A DNA stretch of 64,000 nt from Stenotrophomonas maltophilia D457 (GTDB lineage: Bacteria > Pseudomonadota > Gammaproteobacteria > Xanthomonadales > Xanthomonadaceae). The notes beneath the pieces were generated by a model. That model worked only from the letters and a program-made list of their open reading frames with translations, ran no database searches and was not told where the DNA came from. Shown one piece after another: positions 8,063 through 16,492 of the stretch (position 1 is the stretch's first letter; each line of letters starts with the position of its first letter). Made by a program: the position numbers and the translations under genes. The stretch lies in contig NC_017671.1 of assembly GCF_000284595.1 (NCBI RefSeq), forward strand, positions 3,753,001 to 3,817,000, given 5' to 3'.

Positions 8063-8102
8063 GGGGTCAGAGCCCTTTCCTTGCGGAAAGGGATCCGACC
8101 CC
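8063..8102. repeat. GGGGTCAGA-type intergenic palindrome
   Basis: This element starts GGGGTCAGAGCCCTTTCC and ends GGAAAGGGATCCGACCCC, separated by four bases, giving an 18-bp imperfect stem. It is one of at least eleven members of this family in the window (see 10395, 17928, 20541, 23636, 31043, 33535, 33596, 36891, 36932, 57327). It lies just after the stop codon of the autotransporter gene, where it could also act in 3' end formation. Confidence 0.85.
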
Positions 8103-8114
8103 GGCGGGTGCTGC

Positions 8115-9968
8115 TTAGAACGTGCCGCTGAAGTTGGCGAACAGGGTGGCGTCCTGCGCGCGCTTCTGGCCGGTCGACGCGCTCAGGCCGAAGTTGCTCT
8201 GCAGGCCGAACAGTTCGGTGCGGGCGCCCAGCACGACGGTGGCGTAGTTCTTGTCGAACTTCAGGCCCGGCACGCGGTAGCTGCCCAGTTCCGGCAGGGT
8301 CTGCAACCAGGCGCTGGCCTGCTTGGTGTCCTCGAACTCGTGATCGTAGGTCACCTGCGCGTACGGCTTGACGGCGCCGCCATCGAAGCGGGCCTGCCAG
8401 CCGAGGCGGCCGACGGTCGAATCGACGTTCTGGCGGTCATAGCCCAGTGCGGTGGCCAGGGTGCCAGCCGCAGCACTTTCGGTGTAACCGTCGATCTTCA
8501 CCTTCTGCCAGATCACCGAGGCGATCGGGCCGTGGCGGAAGCCGCCTTCGGTGCCGAACTCGTAACCGGCGTTCAGGGCCGCGGTCAGGTTGCTGCCGTC
8601 CGGCGAACCACCATGCTCACGGGTGGCCGGGCCCAGCTGGACCTTGCGGTTAACGTCATAGGACAGCCAGGTGTAGCTGACCTGGCCGTTCACCCAGATG
8701 CGATCGCCGTACCAGCCGGCGAACAGACCTGCGGTGGTGTCCTTCTGGGTGAAGTCGCCACGGCTGTTGCCGAAGTCGGCGCTGAGGCGGCCGAAGCCGG
8801 CGAAACCGCCGAACACCATGCCGTCGCGGGCCCAGTCGATACCGAACAGGCCGGCCGGGGCCAGGCCGTCGTACAGGTCTGCGTGGTCGTAGCGCTGCAG
8901 GTCACCGCGCACGCCGCCCCACCAGGACAGGCCGTCAGCCGGACGACCACCCAGGTGCATGCTGACCTGGTCGGCACGCGAGCGGCCGATGGTCTGTGCC
9001 GAGTGGCTCAGCACCTGCTGCAGGCGCGGGCCTTCCAGCACCGAGGCCGCGTACTGGCCCAGCAGCTGATGACCCGCGGTGGTCGGGTGCACGCCATCGG
9101 CGAACAGGTAGGTGTTGGCCGCATCCGGGCTGACGTAGCTGGTCGGGTTGCAGGTCAGGATGCTCTGCGTCGAGTTGGCCGGATCGATCTTGCAGGCGGT
9201 GCTGGTGACGTTGGTGAAGCCGTACATGCCCGGGTTGGCGGTCACTTCACGCAGGATGCTGAAGGTGTCGAGCGGAATGAACTCGATGCCCGCCTGCTTC
9301 AGACCACCGTACAGGGCCTTGTTGTAACCGGCCGACAGTGCAGTGGCGGCGGCGGCGTTGGGGCCACGGAACTGCGGAGTGATGCCCACGTCCGGCAGAT
9401 TCGGCACGAGCACGTACTGGGCACCGGCCTGCTTCAGGGCGCCCACCAGCGCGATCTGGTCGGTGACCGCGGCGCCGATGATGCCCTGCACCTGGGCCTG
9501 CGAGGCACCACCGGCCGCTGCGCGCGTGGCCGCGAACAGATCATTGGCACCGCCCCATACGGTGTACAGGGCATTGGCGTCGGCCTTGCCACCATTCGCA
9601 GCAAGGTAACGGGTCGCCTGCGACTTCAGCGACGGAATGGCTCCGAGGCCACCCGCTTCGTCGGCCGATACACGGGCGCCGCCGACGGCGTAGTTGTCAC
9701 CGTTCTGGCCATTGCCGTTGGGCGTGCCGTTGAGGCCGTAGTAGTTGGCGACCTGCTGCGCCCACACCCAACCCGGGTTGGTGGTGAACTGGCCGGTCAC
9801 CGGACGCACATCGGCCGGCAGCAGCGGGCGGAAATAGCCAGCGTCGGTCAGGCTGTCACCGAAGAACACGGCCTTGGAATAGGGGGATTCGCCTGCCATG
9901 GCCGGAAGCGCGGCCAGCGCGATCGCGGCCGCCATCAGGGAGCGGATCGGGCGTTTGCTGAGCAGCAT
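8115..9968 (-). CDS. GDSL esterase/lipase autotransporter (EstA-like)
   Basis: This 617-residue protein starts at the ATG at 9968, after an AGGAG ribosome-binding site. A signal peptide (about residues 1-26, ending PAMA) leads into an SGNH/GDSL hydrolase domain: block I VFFGDSLTDAGYF contains the catalytic Ser, block III is WGGANDLF, and block V DGVHPTTAGHQL supplies the catalytic Asp and His. Residues from about 350 form the passenger linker and a C-terminal autotransporter beta-barrel that ends in Phe (NFSGTF), the signal for outer-membrane insertion. The enzyme is therefore displayed on the cell surface, hydrolysing short-chain esters or lipids. Architecture and length match Pseudomonas EstA. 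It is transcribed alone, away from thiS. Confidence 0.95.
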   Translation of the reverse strand: MLLSKRPIRSLMAAAIALAALPAMAGESPYSKAVFFGDSLTDAGYFRPLLPADVRPVTGQFTTNPGWVWAQQVANYYGLNGTPNGNGQNGDNYAVGGARVSADEAGGLGAIPSLKSQATRYLAANGGKADANALYTVWGGANDLFAATRAAAGGASQAQVQGIIGAAVTDQIALVGALKQAGAQYVLVPNLPDVGITPQFRGPNAAAATALSAGYNKALYGGLKQAGIEFIPLDTFSILREVTANPGMYGFTNVTSTACKIDPANSTQSILTCNPTSYVSPDAANTYLFADGVHPTTAGHQLLGQYAASVLEGPRLQQVLSHSAQTIGRSRADQVSMHLGGRPADGLSWWGGVRGDLQRYDHADLYDGLAPAGLFGIDWARDGMVFGGFAGFGRLSADFGNSRGDFTQKDTTAGLFAGWYGDRIWVNGQVSYTWLSYDVNRKVQLGPATREHGGSPDGSNLTAALNAGYEFGTEGGFRHGPIASVIWQKVKIDGYTESAAAGTLATALGYDRQNVDSTVGRLGWQARFDGGAVKPYAQVTYDHEFEDTKQASAWLQTLPELGSYRVPGLKFDKNYATVVLGARTELFGLQSNFGLSASTGQKRAQDATLFANFSGTF

Positions 9969-10175
9969 GTAAAAAACTCCTGTGGGGATATCGTTGAGGA
10001 CCCGGCGGACGTACGCCGGCGCACGGTGAATGGTTCCACTGCGCCGCGTTTTGCTCACGCTGCGCCGCCGCATGGATTGTCGCCTGAGGGCGCTGGACCA
10101 CGCTGTGCCGGGGCTGGCGATCAACGAAATTTGCAAGGGTTCCGATCCGCGCAGGCCATCGGCGACAATGCGGCG

Positions 10176-10376
10176 ATGAACATCCAGCTCAACGGCGAAC
10201 CCCGTACCCTGCCCGCTTCGGCGACCCTCCACGACCTGCTGCAGGCCGAGCAGCTGCTGCAGCGCCGGGTGGCGGTGGAGGTCAACGGCGAGATCGTCAG
10301 CCGCAGCCGCCATGGCGAGCACGTCCTGGCCGAAGGCGACGTGGTGGAGATCGTGCACGCGCTGGGCGGGGGCTGA
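10176..10376 (+). CDS. thiS: Sulfur carrier protein ThiS
   Basis: This 66-residue protein has the ubiquitin-like fold sequence MNIQLNGEPRTLPASATLHD and ends in the diagnostic Gly-Gly-Gly (VHALGGG), whose C-terminal thiocarboxylate donates sulfur to the thiazole ring of thiamine. The ATG at 10176 gives exactly the family length. thiG follows 118 bp downstream on the same strand; a palindromic repeat at 10395 lies between them. No thiamine-pyrophosphate riboswitch is visible upstream. Confidence 0.95.
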   Translation: MNIQLNGEPRTLPASATLHDLLQAEQLLQRRVAVEVNGEIVSRSRHGEHVLAEGDVVEIVHALGGG

Positions 10377-10394
10377 GGCCTGCGCGGGTGTTCA

Positions 10395-10435
10395 GGGGTC
10401 AGATCCCTTTGCCGATGGCAAAGGGATCTGACCCC
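10395..10435. repeat. GGGGTCAGA-type palindrome between thiS and thiG
   Basis: The element begins GGGGTCAGATCCCTTTGCC and closes with the near-perfect complement AAAGGGATCTGACCCC. It sits inside the thiS-thiG intergenic gap, so any transcript running through both genes would carry this strong hairpin and might be attenuated there. Confidence 0.85.
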
Positions 10436-10494
10436 ACGCTCGACCCCGCCCTCTGCGTGACCCCATCTTCAGGCGGATAAGCGATAATCGCGCC

Positions 10495-11289
10495 ATGAAC
10501 GTTCATGTCTCCCCCGATTCGCTGGTGATCGCCGGCAAGACCTATGGCTCGCGGCTGCTGACCGGCACCGGCAAGTTCAAGGACCTGGAAGAAACCCGCC
10601 TGGCCACCGAGGCCGCTGGCGCCCAGATCGTCACCGTGGCCATCCGCCGCACCAACATCGGGCAGAACCCGGGCGAGCCGAACCTGCTGGACGTGCTGCC
10701 GCCGGAGCGCTTCACCATCCTGCCCAACACCGCCGGCTGCTACACCGCCGAGGACGCCGTGCGTACCTGCCGGCTGGCCCGTGAACTGCTGGACGGCCAC
10801 AACCTGACCAAGCTGGAAGTGCTGGGCGACCAGAAGACCCTGTACCCGGACGTGATGCAGACCCTCAAGGCCGCCGAGCAGCTGGTCAAGGATGGTTTCG
10901 AGGTGATGGTCTACACCTCCGACGACCCGATCCTGGCCAAGCGCCTGGAAGAGATCGGCTGCGCTGCGGTGATGCCGCTGGCCGCGCCGATCGGCTCCGG
11001 GCTGGGCATCCAGAACAGGTACAACCTGCTGCAGATCATCGAAGACGCCAAGGTGCCGATCATCGTCGACGCCGGCGTCGGTACCGCGTCGGACGCGGCG
11101 ATCGCGATGGAGCTGGGCTGCGACGGCGTGCTGATGAACACCGCCATTGCCGGTGCGCGCAGCCCGGTGCTGATGGCCAGTGCGATGCGCAAGGCGGTCG
11201 AGGCCGGCCGCGAGGCCTTCCTGGCCGGGCGCATCCCGCGCAAGCGCTACGCCAGCGCCTCCTCGCCGGTGGATGGGCTGATCGGCTGA
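10495..11289 (+). CDS. thiG: Thiazole synthase ThiG
   Basis: This 264-residue TIM-barrel enzyme makes the thiazole phosphate of thiamine from 1-deoxy-D-xylulose 5-phosphate, ThiS thiocarboxylate and dehydroglycine. The family segments [40 protein letters not shown] and LTKLEVLGD (catalytic Schiff-base Lys) are present, as are [12 protein letters not shown] and [18 protein letters not shown], which form the phosphate-binding loops. The start at 10495 ([20 protein letters not shown]) gives the normal length. Its TGA overlaps the ATG of trmB by one base (TGATG), so the two are co-translated. Confidence 0.97.
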   Translation: MNVHVSPDSLVIAGKTYGSRLLTGTGKFKDLEETRLATEAAGAQIVTVAIRRTNIGQNPGEPNLLDVLPPERFTILPNTAGCYTAEDAVRTCRLARELLDGHNLTKLEVLGDQKTLYPDVMQTLKAAEQLVKDGFEVMVYTSDDPILAKRLEEIGCAAVMPLAAPIGSGLGIQNRYNLLQIIEDAKVPIIVDAGVGTASDAAIAMELGCDGVLMNTAIAGARSPVLMASAMRKAVEAGREAFLAGRIPRKRYASASSPVDGLIG

Positions 11290-12023
11290 TGACCAATCCT
11301 TTTGACAGCGCCGGTTCCAAGGCCCCGCCCAAGCCCTTCACCGTGAGCGAGGGCCGCCGCGAGGTGCGCAGCTTCGTGTTGCGCCAGGGCCGCTTCACCC
11401 CTGCCCAGCAGCGCGCGTTCGACGAACGCTGGCCGCGCTTCGGCATCGATTACAACGGCCAGCTGCGAGATCTGGACGCCACCTTCGGCCGCCCGGCACA
11501 CAAGGTGCTGGAAATCGGCTTCGGCAACGGCGCCGCGCTGCGCTTCGCCGCCCAGCACGACCCGTCGCGCGACTACATCGGCATCGAGGTGCACGCCCCG
11601 GGCGTGGGCCGTCTGCTGAACGCGCTGGCCGAGGACAATGCCGACCACGTGCGCCTGTACCACCACGATGCGGTGGAAGTGCTGCAGAACGAGATCGCCG
11701 ACGGCGCGCTCGATGAAGTGCGCATCTACTTCCCGGATCCCTGGCACAAGAAGCGCCACAACAAGCGCCGCCTGCTGCAGCCGGCGTTCGCCGAACTGCT
11801 GGTGCGCAAGCTGCGCCCGGGTGGCCGCCTGCACTGCGCGACCGACTGGGAAGACTACGCCGAGCAGATGTGGGATGTGCTCGATGCCACCGCCGGCCTG
11901 GTCAACCGTGCCGGCCCGCGTGGCAGCGTGCCGCGCCCGGACTGGCGCCCGCAGACCCACTTCGAGACCCGCGGCCAGAAGCTCGGCCATGGCGTCTGGG
12001 ACCTGCTGTACGACCGCACCTGA
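11289..12023 (+). CDS. trmB: tRNA (guanine-N7-)-methyltransferase TrmB
   Basis: This 244-residue SAM-dependent enzyme methylates N7 of G46 in the tRNA variable loop. The SAM-binding motif is VLEIGFGNG, followed by the acidic FIGIEV-like segment [10 protein letters not shown]; the family signature [17 protein letters not shown] contains the catalytic Asp, and the C-terminal segment [17 protein letters not shown] completes the domain. The first 50 residues are a basic, proline-rich lead-in. It is translationally coupled to thiG, an arrangement common in Xanthomonadaceae. Confidence 0.97.
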   Translation: MTNPFDSAGSKAPPKPFTVSEGRREVRSFVLRQGRFTPAQQRAFDERWPRFGIDYNGQLRDLDATFGRPAHKVLEIGFGNGAALRFAAQHDPSRDYIGIEVHAPGVGRLLNALAEDNADHVRLYHHDAVEVLQNEIADGALDEVRIYFPDPWHKKRHNKRRLLQPAFAELLVRKLRPGGRLHCATDWEDYAEQMWDVLDATAGLVNRAGPRGSVPRPDWRPQTHFETRGQKLGHGVWDLLYDRT

Positions 12024-12050
12024 CGATCGCCTGAGGACGCCGCGCCCCAC

Positions 12051-13898
12051 ATGGATACCGCGCTGACGCTGACCAACGACATGAAGCTCGTGCTCGGGCT
12101 GGTCGGCTTCACGATGGCGATGTTCCTGTTCGAGCGCATCCGCGCCGACGTGGTCGCGCTGGTGGTGCTGGTGGTGCTCGGTGTCACCGGACTGATCGCG
12201 CCGGAGGAAATCTTCGGCGGTTTCTCCGGTAACGCGGTGATGAGCATCATCGCCACCACCATCCTCGGTGCGGGTCTGGACCGCACCGGGGCGCTGAACC
12301 GGCTGGCCGCCTGGCTGCTGCGGCGCGGCCACGGTGTCGAGCAGCGGCTGCTGATGATGACCACGGCCATCGCCGGCCTGAACTCATCCTTCATGCAGAA
12401 CCCGTCGGTGATGGCGTTGTACCTGCCGGTCGCCTCGCGACTGGCAGCGCGCACCGGGCTGACGATGCAGCGCCTGCTGCTGCCGATCTCGGCGGCGATC
12501 GTGATGGGCGGCGCGCTGACCATGGTCGGCAATTCGCCGCTGATCCTGCTGAACGATCTGCTGGCCTCGGCCAACAACAACCTGCCCTCCGGCCTGGCCA
12601 CCATCGAGCCGCTGCGCATGTTCGCGCCGCTGCCGATCGGCGTGGCACTGCTGGTCGCCTCGCTGCTGTACTTCCGCTACTACGGCGACCGCAAGCTGAT
12701 CGAGGAAGAAAACCTGGTCAACGACGGGGTCACCCCGGCGCGAACCGAGAGCTACTTTGCCAAGACCTACGGCATCGAAGGCGATGTGTTCGAGCTGGTG
12801 GTCAGCGCCGAAAGCCCGCTGGTCGGCATGACCCTGGGCGAGGCCGAGACCCTGCACGATGCGCCACTGCTGCTGGCCCTGAAGACCGGCAATGACACCC
12901 GCCTGGCGCCGCCGGCGGAGATGCGCATCTGGGTCGGCAGCGTGCTCGGTGCGATGGGCCCGCGCCAGCAGATCAGCGACTTCGCGCAGAACCAGTTCCT
13001 GCGCATGTCCTCGCGCCTGAAGCACCTGGGCGACCTGTTCAACCCCAGCCGCGCCGGCATTTCCGAGGCGGTGGTGCCGCCGACCTCGAACGTGATCGGC
13101 AAGAGTGCGGCCGACCTGCGCCTGCGCAAGGAGCGCGGCATCAGCCTGCTGGCGATCAACCGCGACAAGCAGGTGATCCGCGAGGACGTGCGTGACGTGC
13201 AGCTGCGCGCCGGTGACATGCTGGTGTTCCACAGCATCTGGACCGACCTGGCGCAGGCTGCCAAGAGCCGCGACTTCGTGGTGGTGACCGACTACCCGAC
13301 CGGCGAGCAGCGCCCGCACAAGTTCAAGATCGCGATGGCGATCTTCGCGTTGACCATCCTGATCGCGCTGACCAGCAAGCTGCCGGTGGCGCTGACGCTG
13401 ATGACCGGCGTGGCCGGCATGCTGCTGACCGGCGTGCTGCGCATGGACGAGGCCTATGCCTCGATCAACTGGAAGACGGTGTTCATGATGGCCGGGCTGA
13501 TTCCGCTCGGCTGGGCGATGGACTCCAGCGGTGCGGCCGCGTGGGTGGCCGGCCATACCATCGACAAGCTGCCGACTGGCATTCCGGTGTGGGTGCTGGA
13601 GGTGGCGCTGGCGCTGCTGACCACGGCGTTCTCGCTGGTGATCAGCCATGTGGGCGCGACCATCGTGATGGTCCCCATTGCGGTGAACCTGGCACTGGCG
13701 GCGGGTGGCAACCCGACCGCGTTCGCGCTGATCGTGGCGCTGTCGGCGTCCAACAACCTGATGACGGCCTCCAACCCGGTGATCTCGATGATCACCGGCC
13801 CGGCCAGCTACACCCCGCGCGAGATGTGGCGGGTCGGCGGCCCGTTGTCGCTGATCTACACCTGCGTGGTGGTGCTGATGATCAACCTGATGTTCTGA
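12051..13898 (+). CDS. SLC13-family anion permease with two RCK_C domains
   Basis: This 615-residue inner-membrane protein belongs to the divalent anion:Na+ symporter superfamily (citrate, sulfate or dicarboxylate transport). About six membrane segments precede residue 215, then a cytoplasmic insertion holds two TrkA-C/RCK_C modules (around residues 240-310, FELVVSAESPLVGMTLGEAE, and 320-410, VIGKSAADLRLRKERGISLL), and a second membrane half follows. NP-type helix-breaking segments occur in both halves (MQNPSVMALYLPVA, MTASNPVISMITG). The RCK modules suggest ligand or nucleotide gating. The substrate cannot be read from sequence. It starts 27 bp after trmB and probably ends the transcript before the palindrome at 13974. 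Confidence 0.88.
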   Translation: MDTALTLTNDMKLVLGLVGFTMAMFLFERIRADVVALVVLVVLGVTGLIAPEEIFGGFSGNAVMSIIATTILGAGLDRTGALNRLAAWLLRRGHGVEQRLLMMTTAIAGLNSSFMQNPSVMALYLPVASRLAARTGLTMQRLLLPISAAIVMGGALTMVGNSPLILLNDLLASANNNLPSGLATIEPLRMFAPLPIGVALLVASLLYFRYYGDRKLIEEENLVNDGVTPARTESYFAKTYGIEGDVFELVVSAESPLVGMTLGEAETLHDAPLLLALKTGNDTRLAPPAEMRIWVGSVLGAMGPRQQISDFAQNQFLRMSSRLKHLGDLFNPSRAGISEAVVPPTSNVIGKSAADLRLRKERGISLLAINRDKQVIREDVRDVQLRAGDMLVFHSIWTDLAQAAKSRDFVVVTDYPTGEQRPHKFKIAMAIFALTILIALTSKLPVALTLMTGVAGMLLTGVLRMDEAYASINWKTVFMMAGLIPLGWAMDSSGAAAWVAGHTIDKLPTGIPVWVLEVALALLTTAFSLVISHVGATIVMVPIAVNLALAAGGNPTAFALIVALSASNNLMTASNPVISMITGPASYTPREMWRVGGPLSLIYTCVVVLMINLMF

Positions 13899-13973
13899 GG
13901 GGCTTGATCGGCAGGGCTGCGCCCTGCACCTGCAGAAGCCGAAGCAACAGCAACAGCGGGCATTCCGTGGGAT

Positions 13974-14074
13974 GGCGGGGCACTGTGGGTTTGCGGGGCG
14001 CCGTAAACCCATCCATGGGGGCTTGGTCGCGGCATCCATGCCGCTCACACCCCGCAAACCCACAGTGCGCCGCC
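13974..14074 (+). repeat. Long covarying-arm palindrome, copy A
   Basis: The left arm (13974-13998) and right arm (14050-14074) pair over 25 bp with one mismatch; the arm sequence includes CACTGTGGGTTTGCGGGG. The core (13999-14049) holds two small hairpins, CCCA-TCCA-TGGG and GCGGCA-TCCA-TGCCGC. Before it, 13909-13973 carries a GCAGGGCTGCGCCCTGC hairpin and an AAGCAACAGCAACAGC tract also seen near copies B and C; after it is CTTCGACAGTTTC. It fills the gap between convergent genes, where it could serve as a bidirectional terminator. Confidence 0.85.
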
Positions 14075-14141
14075 TTCGACAGTTTCACGCGGCGGGTGGT
14101 GGGTGCCGACCGTTGATCGGCACGGATCTCGCTCTGGTAGC

Positions 14142-14159
14142 TGTCGACCTTGGTCGACA
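14142..14159. repeat. TGTCGACCTTGGTCGACA palindrome
   Basis: This 18-bp sequence is a palindrome (TGTCGACC and GGTCGACA around two bases). An almost identical element lies at 31136-31155. It is a short dispersed repeat in the convergent gap before the Rieske gene; no function is evident. Confidence 0.7.
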
Positions 14160-14200
14160 CGGCTTTTGTACCGTCGAGCCGTGCTCGACTGCTTCTGGCC

Positions 14201-14536
14201 TCAAGCCAGGTAGACCTGCCCGTCGCGCACGTCCACCGGCACCGCGCGCAGGCGGTCGCCCTTGCACGGGCCGGCGATGCAGTCGCCACTGTCCAGCGCG
14301 AACGACGCGCCATGCGCGGCGCACACCAGGTGGCCCTCGCGGCTCTTCAGGAACTGCCCCGGCGCCCAGTCCAGGCGGCGGCCGGCATGCGGGCAGATGT
14401 TCAGGAATGCGCGCACCTGCGCGCCCTCGCGGTACAGCACCAGCGATTCGGCGTCTCCATCGACCACCGCTTCGACCTCGGCAAACGCGCCATCGGCAAT
14501 GGCATCCAGGGCGATCAGGGCAGCAGCGGCAGTCAT
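14201..14536 (-). CDS. Small Rieske [2Fe-2S] ferredoxin-like protein
   Basis: This 111-residue protein consists of one Rieske domain. Cluster ligands are Cys48-x-His50 (ICPHAG) and Cys72-x2-His75 (CAAHGASF), which is the standard C-x-H/C-x2-H pattern. The start at the ATG at 14536 (MTAAAALIALDAIADGAF) gives a single-domain, soluble protein with no signal peptide. Such stand-alone Rieske proteins resemble the ferredoxin or small subunits of oxygenases, nitrite reductase small subunits or electron carriers. No oxygenase subunit is adjacent, so its redox partner is unknown. Confidence 0.9.
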   Translation of the reverse strand: MTAAAALIALDAIADGAFAEVEAVVDGDAESLVLYREGAQVRAFLNICPHAGRRLDWAPGQFLKSREGHLVCAAHGASFALDSGDCIAGPCKGDRLRAVPVDVRDGQVYLA

Positions 14537-14714
14537 GGCGAAGGCTCGTACGGTAAACCCGCATTGTCGCATGCCCACTCAGGTGACTGGCTGCGACATG
14601 AACACAAGTCATTGATCCGTAATAAGCACAGGCTATATTTAACGAGTTTTTCACTCAATGACAGTGGCGCGTCCCGATACTCTGGGTTCGCTGATCCCAG
14701 CCTATCGAGCCGCC

Positions 14715-14996
14715 ATGTTCAATCGCGCATCCGCCTTCAACCAGTTCCGCACCCTGTTCGCGCCGCGCAAGCCGCGCCACCCGCTGGTGCGCGTTGCCGT
14801 GGGCCTGCTTGGCCTGGCGATCCTGGCCGCGATGGTGTTCATCGGTGTGTTCGTCGGTGCGGCGATGATCCTGGTCGGCCTGGCGTGGAAGCTGCTGGCC
14901 TCGCGCAAGCCGGGTGTTGCCCGCCCGGTCGACCCGACCGTGGTCGAAGGCGAGTACCGCGTGGTACGCAAGCCGGTGTTGCCGGCCTCGCGCTGA
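14715..14996 (+). CDS. Small inner-membrane protein (function unknown)
   Basis: This 93-residue protein starts at the ATG at 14715 (MFNRASAFNQFRTLFAPRKP); an in-frame ATG at 14658 would add 19 residues and cannot be excluded. It has a basic N-terminus and one long hydrophobic segment with two parts (VAVGLLGLAILAAMVFIGVF and GAAMILVGLAW), consistent with two closely spaced membrane helices or a hairpin. The C-terminal tail is polar. It precedes the FAH-family gene by 75 bp on the same strand and may be co-transcribed with it. I do not recognise the family. Confidence 0.7.
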   Translation: MFNRASAFNQFRTLFAPRKPRHPLVRVAVGLLGLAILAAMVFIGVFVGAAMILVGLAWKLLASRKPGVARPVDPTVVEGEYRVVRKPVLPASR

Positions 14997-15071
14997 TCCA
15001 CCTCCTGCGCGCCCGCTGACGGCGGGCGCCATGCGTTCTAGACTGCGGGCACGCTCTTCCTGGATGCCCGC

Positions 15072-15788
15072 ATGTCCCATGTCTCCGATGTGATCCCTGC
15101 CGTAGCCTTGCCGCGTGTGCCGGTAGCCGGTGGTGGCAGTTTCCCCGTGCACCGCATCTACTGCGTCGGCCGCAACTTTGCCGACCACGCCCGCGAAATG
15201 GGTGCGGCAGTGCCGGCGGCCGATGACCGCGGCCGCCCGATGTTCTTCAGCAAGCCGGCCGATGCGATCGTGGTCGGTCACGACGATGCCATCCCCTACC
15301 CGCCGGCGACCGCCAACCTGCACCACGAGGTGGAGCTGGTGGTGGCGATCGGCCGCGATGCGCCCGCCGGCGAGCTGGCCGTGGCCGACGCCGACGCACT
15401 GGTCTACGGCTATGCCGTCGGCCTGGACCTGACCCGCCGCGACCTGCAGGCCGCGGCCAAGGACAAGGGCCACCCGTGGGACGCGGCCAAGGGCTTCGAC
15501 GCCTCCGCGCCGATCAGCGAAATCGTCCACGCCGAGGAAGTCGGCGACCTGGCCGCGCTGAACCTGTCGCTGGAGGTCAACGGCGAGGTGCGTCAGCAGG
15601 CTCTGCTCGACCAGATGATCTGGAACGTGCCGGAGATCCTGCATGAGCTGTCCAAGCTGTGGCAGCTGCGTGCCGGCGACCTGGTGTTCATGGGCACGCC
15701 GTCCGGCGTGGCCGCGCTCAAGCCCGGCGACCGCTTCAGCGCGCGCCTGGAAAACGTGGCCGAGCGCCACGGCGTGATCGCCGGCTGA
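15072..15788 (+). CDS. Fumarylacetoacetate hydrolase (FAH) family enzyme
   Basis: This 238-residue protein has the FAH fold, which cleaves C-C bonds in acylpyruvates or decarboxylates oxaloacetate with Mg2+. It shows IYCVGRNFADHAREMG at the N-terminus, FSKPADAIV, the metal-binding HHEVELVVAIG, and the C-terminal VFMGTPSGVAALKPGD. The closest functional groups with this length are fumarylpyruvate/acylpyruvate hydrolases; the exact substrate cannot be assigned. The start at 15072 follows a short gap after the small membrane protein, and mscL begins 54 bp downstream, so all three may be one transcript. Confidence 0.92.
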   Translation: MSHVSDVIPAVALPRVPVAGGGSFPVHRIYCVGRNFADHAREMGAAVPAADDRGRPMFFSKPADAIVVGHDDAIPYPPATANLHHEVELVVAIGRDAPAGELAVADADALVYGYAVGLDLTRRDLQAAAKDKGHPWDAAKGFDASAPISEIVHAEEVGDLAALNLSLEVNGEVRQQALLDQMIWNVPEILHELSKLWQLRAGDLVFMGTPSGVAALKPGDRFSARLENVAERHGVIAG

Positions 15789-15842
15789 CATCACCTGCGC
15801 TACCCTGCGCGCTGTCCACTTCCCCACCGGAGAAAAACAACA

Positions 15843-16247
15843 ATGGGAATGCTCACCGAGTTCAAGGAATTCGCGATGCGCGGCAACGTCATCGACCTCG
15901 CCGTCGGCGTGGTGATCGGCGCGGCCTTCGGCAAGATCGTGACCGCACTGGTCGAGAAGATCATCATGCCGCCGCTGGGCTACCTGATCGGCCGCGTGGA
16001 CTTCTCCAGCCTGGCCTGGACGCTGTCGCCAGCCCGGCTCGGACCGGATGGCAAGGAGATCCCGGCGGTGGTGGTTGGCTACGGCGACTTCATCAACACC
16101 GTCATCCAGTTCGTGATCGTGGCTTTCGCGATCTTCATCGTGGTCAAGGCGATCAACCGCCTGTCGCGCAAGAAGGAAGCGGCACCGGCGGCGCCGGCCG
16201 AAGAAGTGGTGCTGCTGCGCGAGATCCGCGACAGCCTGAAGAAGTAA
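15843..16247 (+). CDS. mscL: Large-conductance mechanosensitive channel MscL
   Basis: This 134-residue protein forms the homopentameric channel that opens under membrane tension during osmotic downshock. The typical start [20 protein letters not shown] includes the amphipathic N-terminal helix, followed by TM1 with the gate glycines ([20 protein letters not shown]), a periplasmic loop, TM2 ([20 protein letters not shown]) and a charged C-terminal helix ending [11 protein letters not shown]. Length is normal. A GGAG site precedes the start. It is followed by a SMAG dimer and an intrinsic terminator. Confidence 0.97.
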   Translation: MGMLTEFKEFAMRGNVIDLAVGVVIGAAFGKIVTALVEKIIMPPLGYLIGRVDFSSLAWTLSPARLGPDGKEIPAVVVGYGDFINTVIQFVIVAFAIFIVVKAINRLSRKKEAAPAAPAEEVVLLREIRDSLKK

Positions 16248-16280
16248 GGGTACCGGGCGCCTATGGGCGCCCCTCCCACC

Positions 16281-16344
16281 TGTAGAGCCGAGCCCACGCT
16301 CGGCTGATCTGCAAAAGGCAGCCGAGCATGGGCTCGGCTCTACA
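16281..16344. repeat. SMAG (GTAG) palindrome dimer
   Basis: Two inverted SMAG units face each other: TGTAGAGCCGAGCCCACGCT on the left and AGCATGGGCTCGGCTCTACA on the right, with a 15-20 bp spacer. SMAGs are the dispersed GTAG-tailed repetitive extragenic palindromes known from S. maltophilia, and they are thought to be mobilised by a REP-associated tyrosine transposase. It lies directly after mscL. Confidence 0.9.
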
Positions 16345-16351
16345 GAAGCAG

Positions 16352-16386
16352 GCGAAAGCCCCGCTCCGGCGGGGCTTTCGCTTTGC
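16352..16386 (+). terminator. Intrinsic terminator after mscL
   Basis: GCGAAAGCCCCG pairs with CGGGGCTTTCGC around six bases, and the plus-strand continuation TTTCGCTTTG is T-rich. It is the first terminator-like hairpin downstream of mscL beyond the SMAG dimer. Confidence 0.75.
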
Positions 16387-16492
16387 TGCATCTGGCGGAA
16401 AACAGCATCCGCGCCAGCCATGACCTCCCGCCCATGCGCCGGGCTGAACGACTGTTAAGCTCCAAGGCTTAGGTCCCTTCCCGGAGTTGTCC

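Noticed and set aside
10000..10175. Thiamine riboswitch upstream of thiS
   Set aside because: The conserved CUGAGA and ACCUGAUCUGG-type elements are absent.
8001..10376. 791-codon plus-strand frame ending in thiS
   Set aside because: Only the last 66 codons from the ATG at 10176 are ThiS. The rest is antisense to the GDSL autotransporter.
13974..14074. Integron attC site as explanation of the long palindromes
   Set aside because: The R boxes with GTTRRRY/RYYYAAC ends are absent, and no integrase cassette array surrounds the copies.
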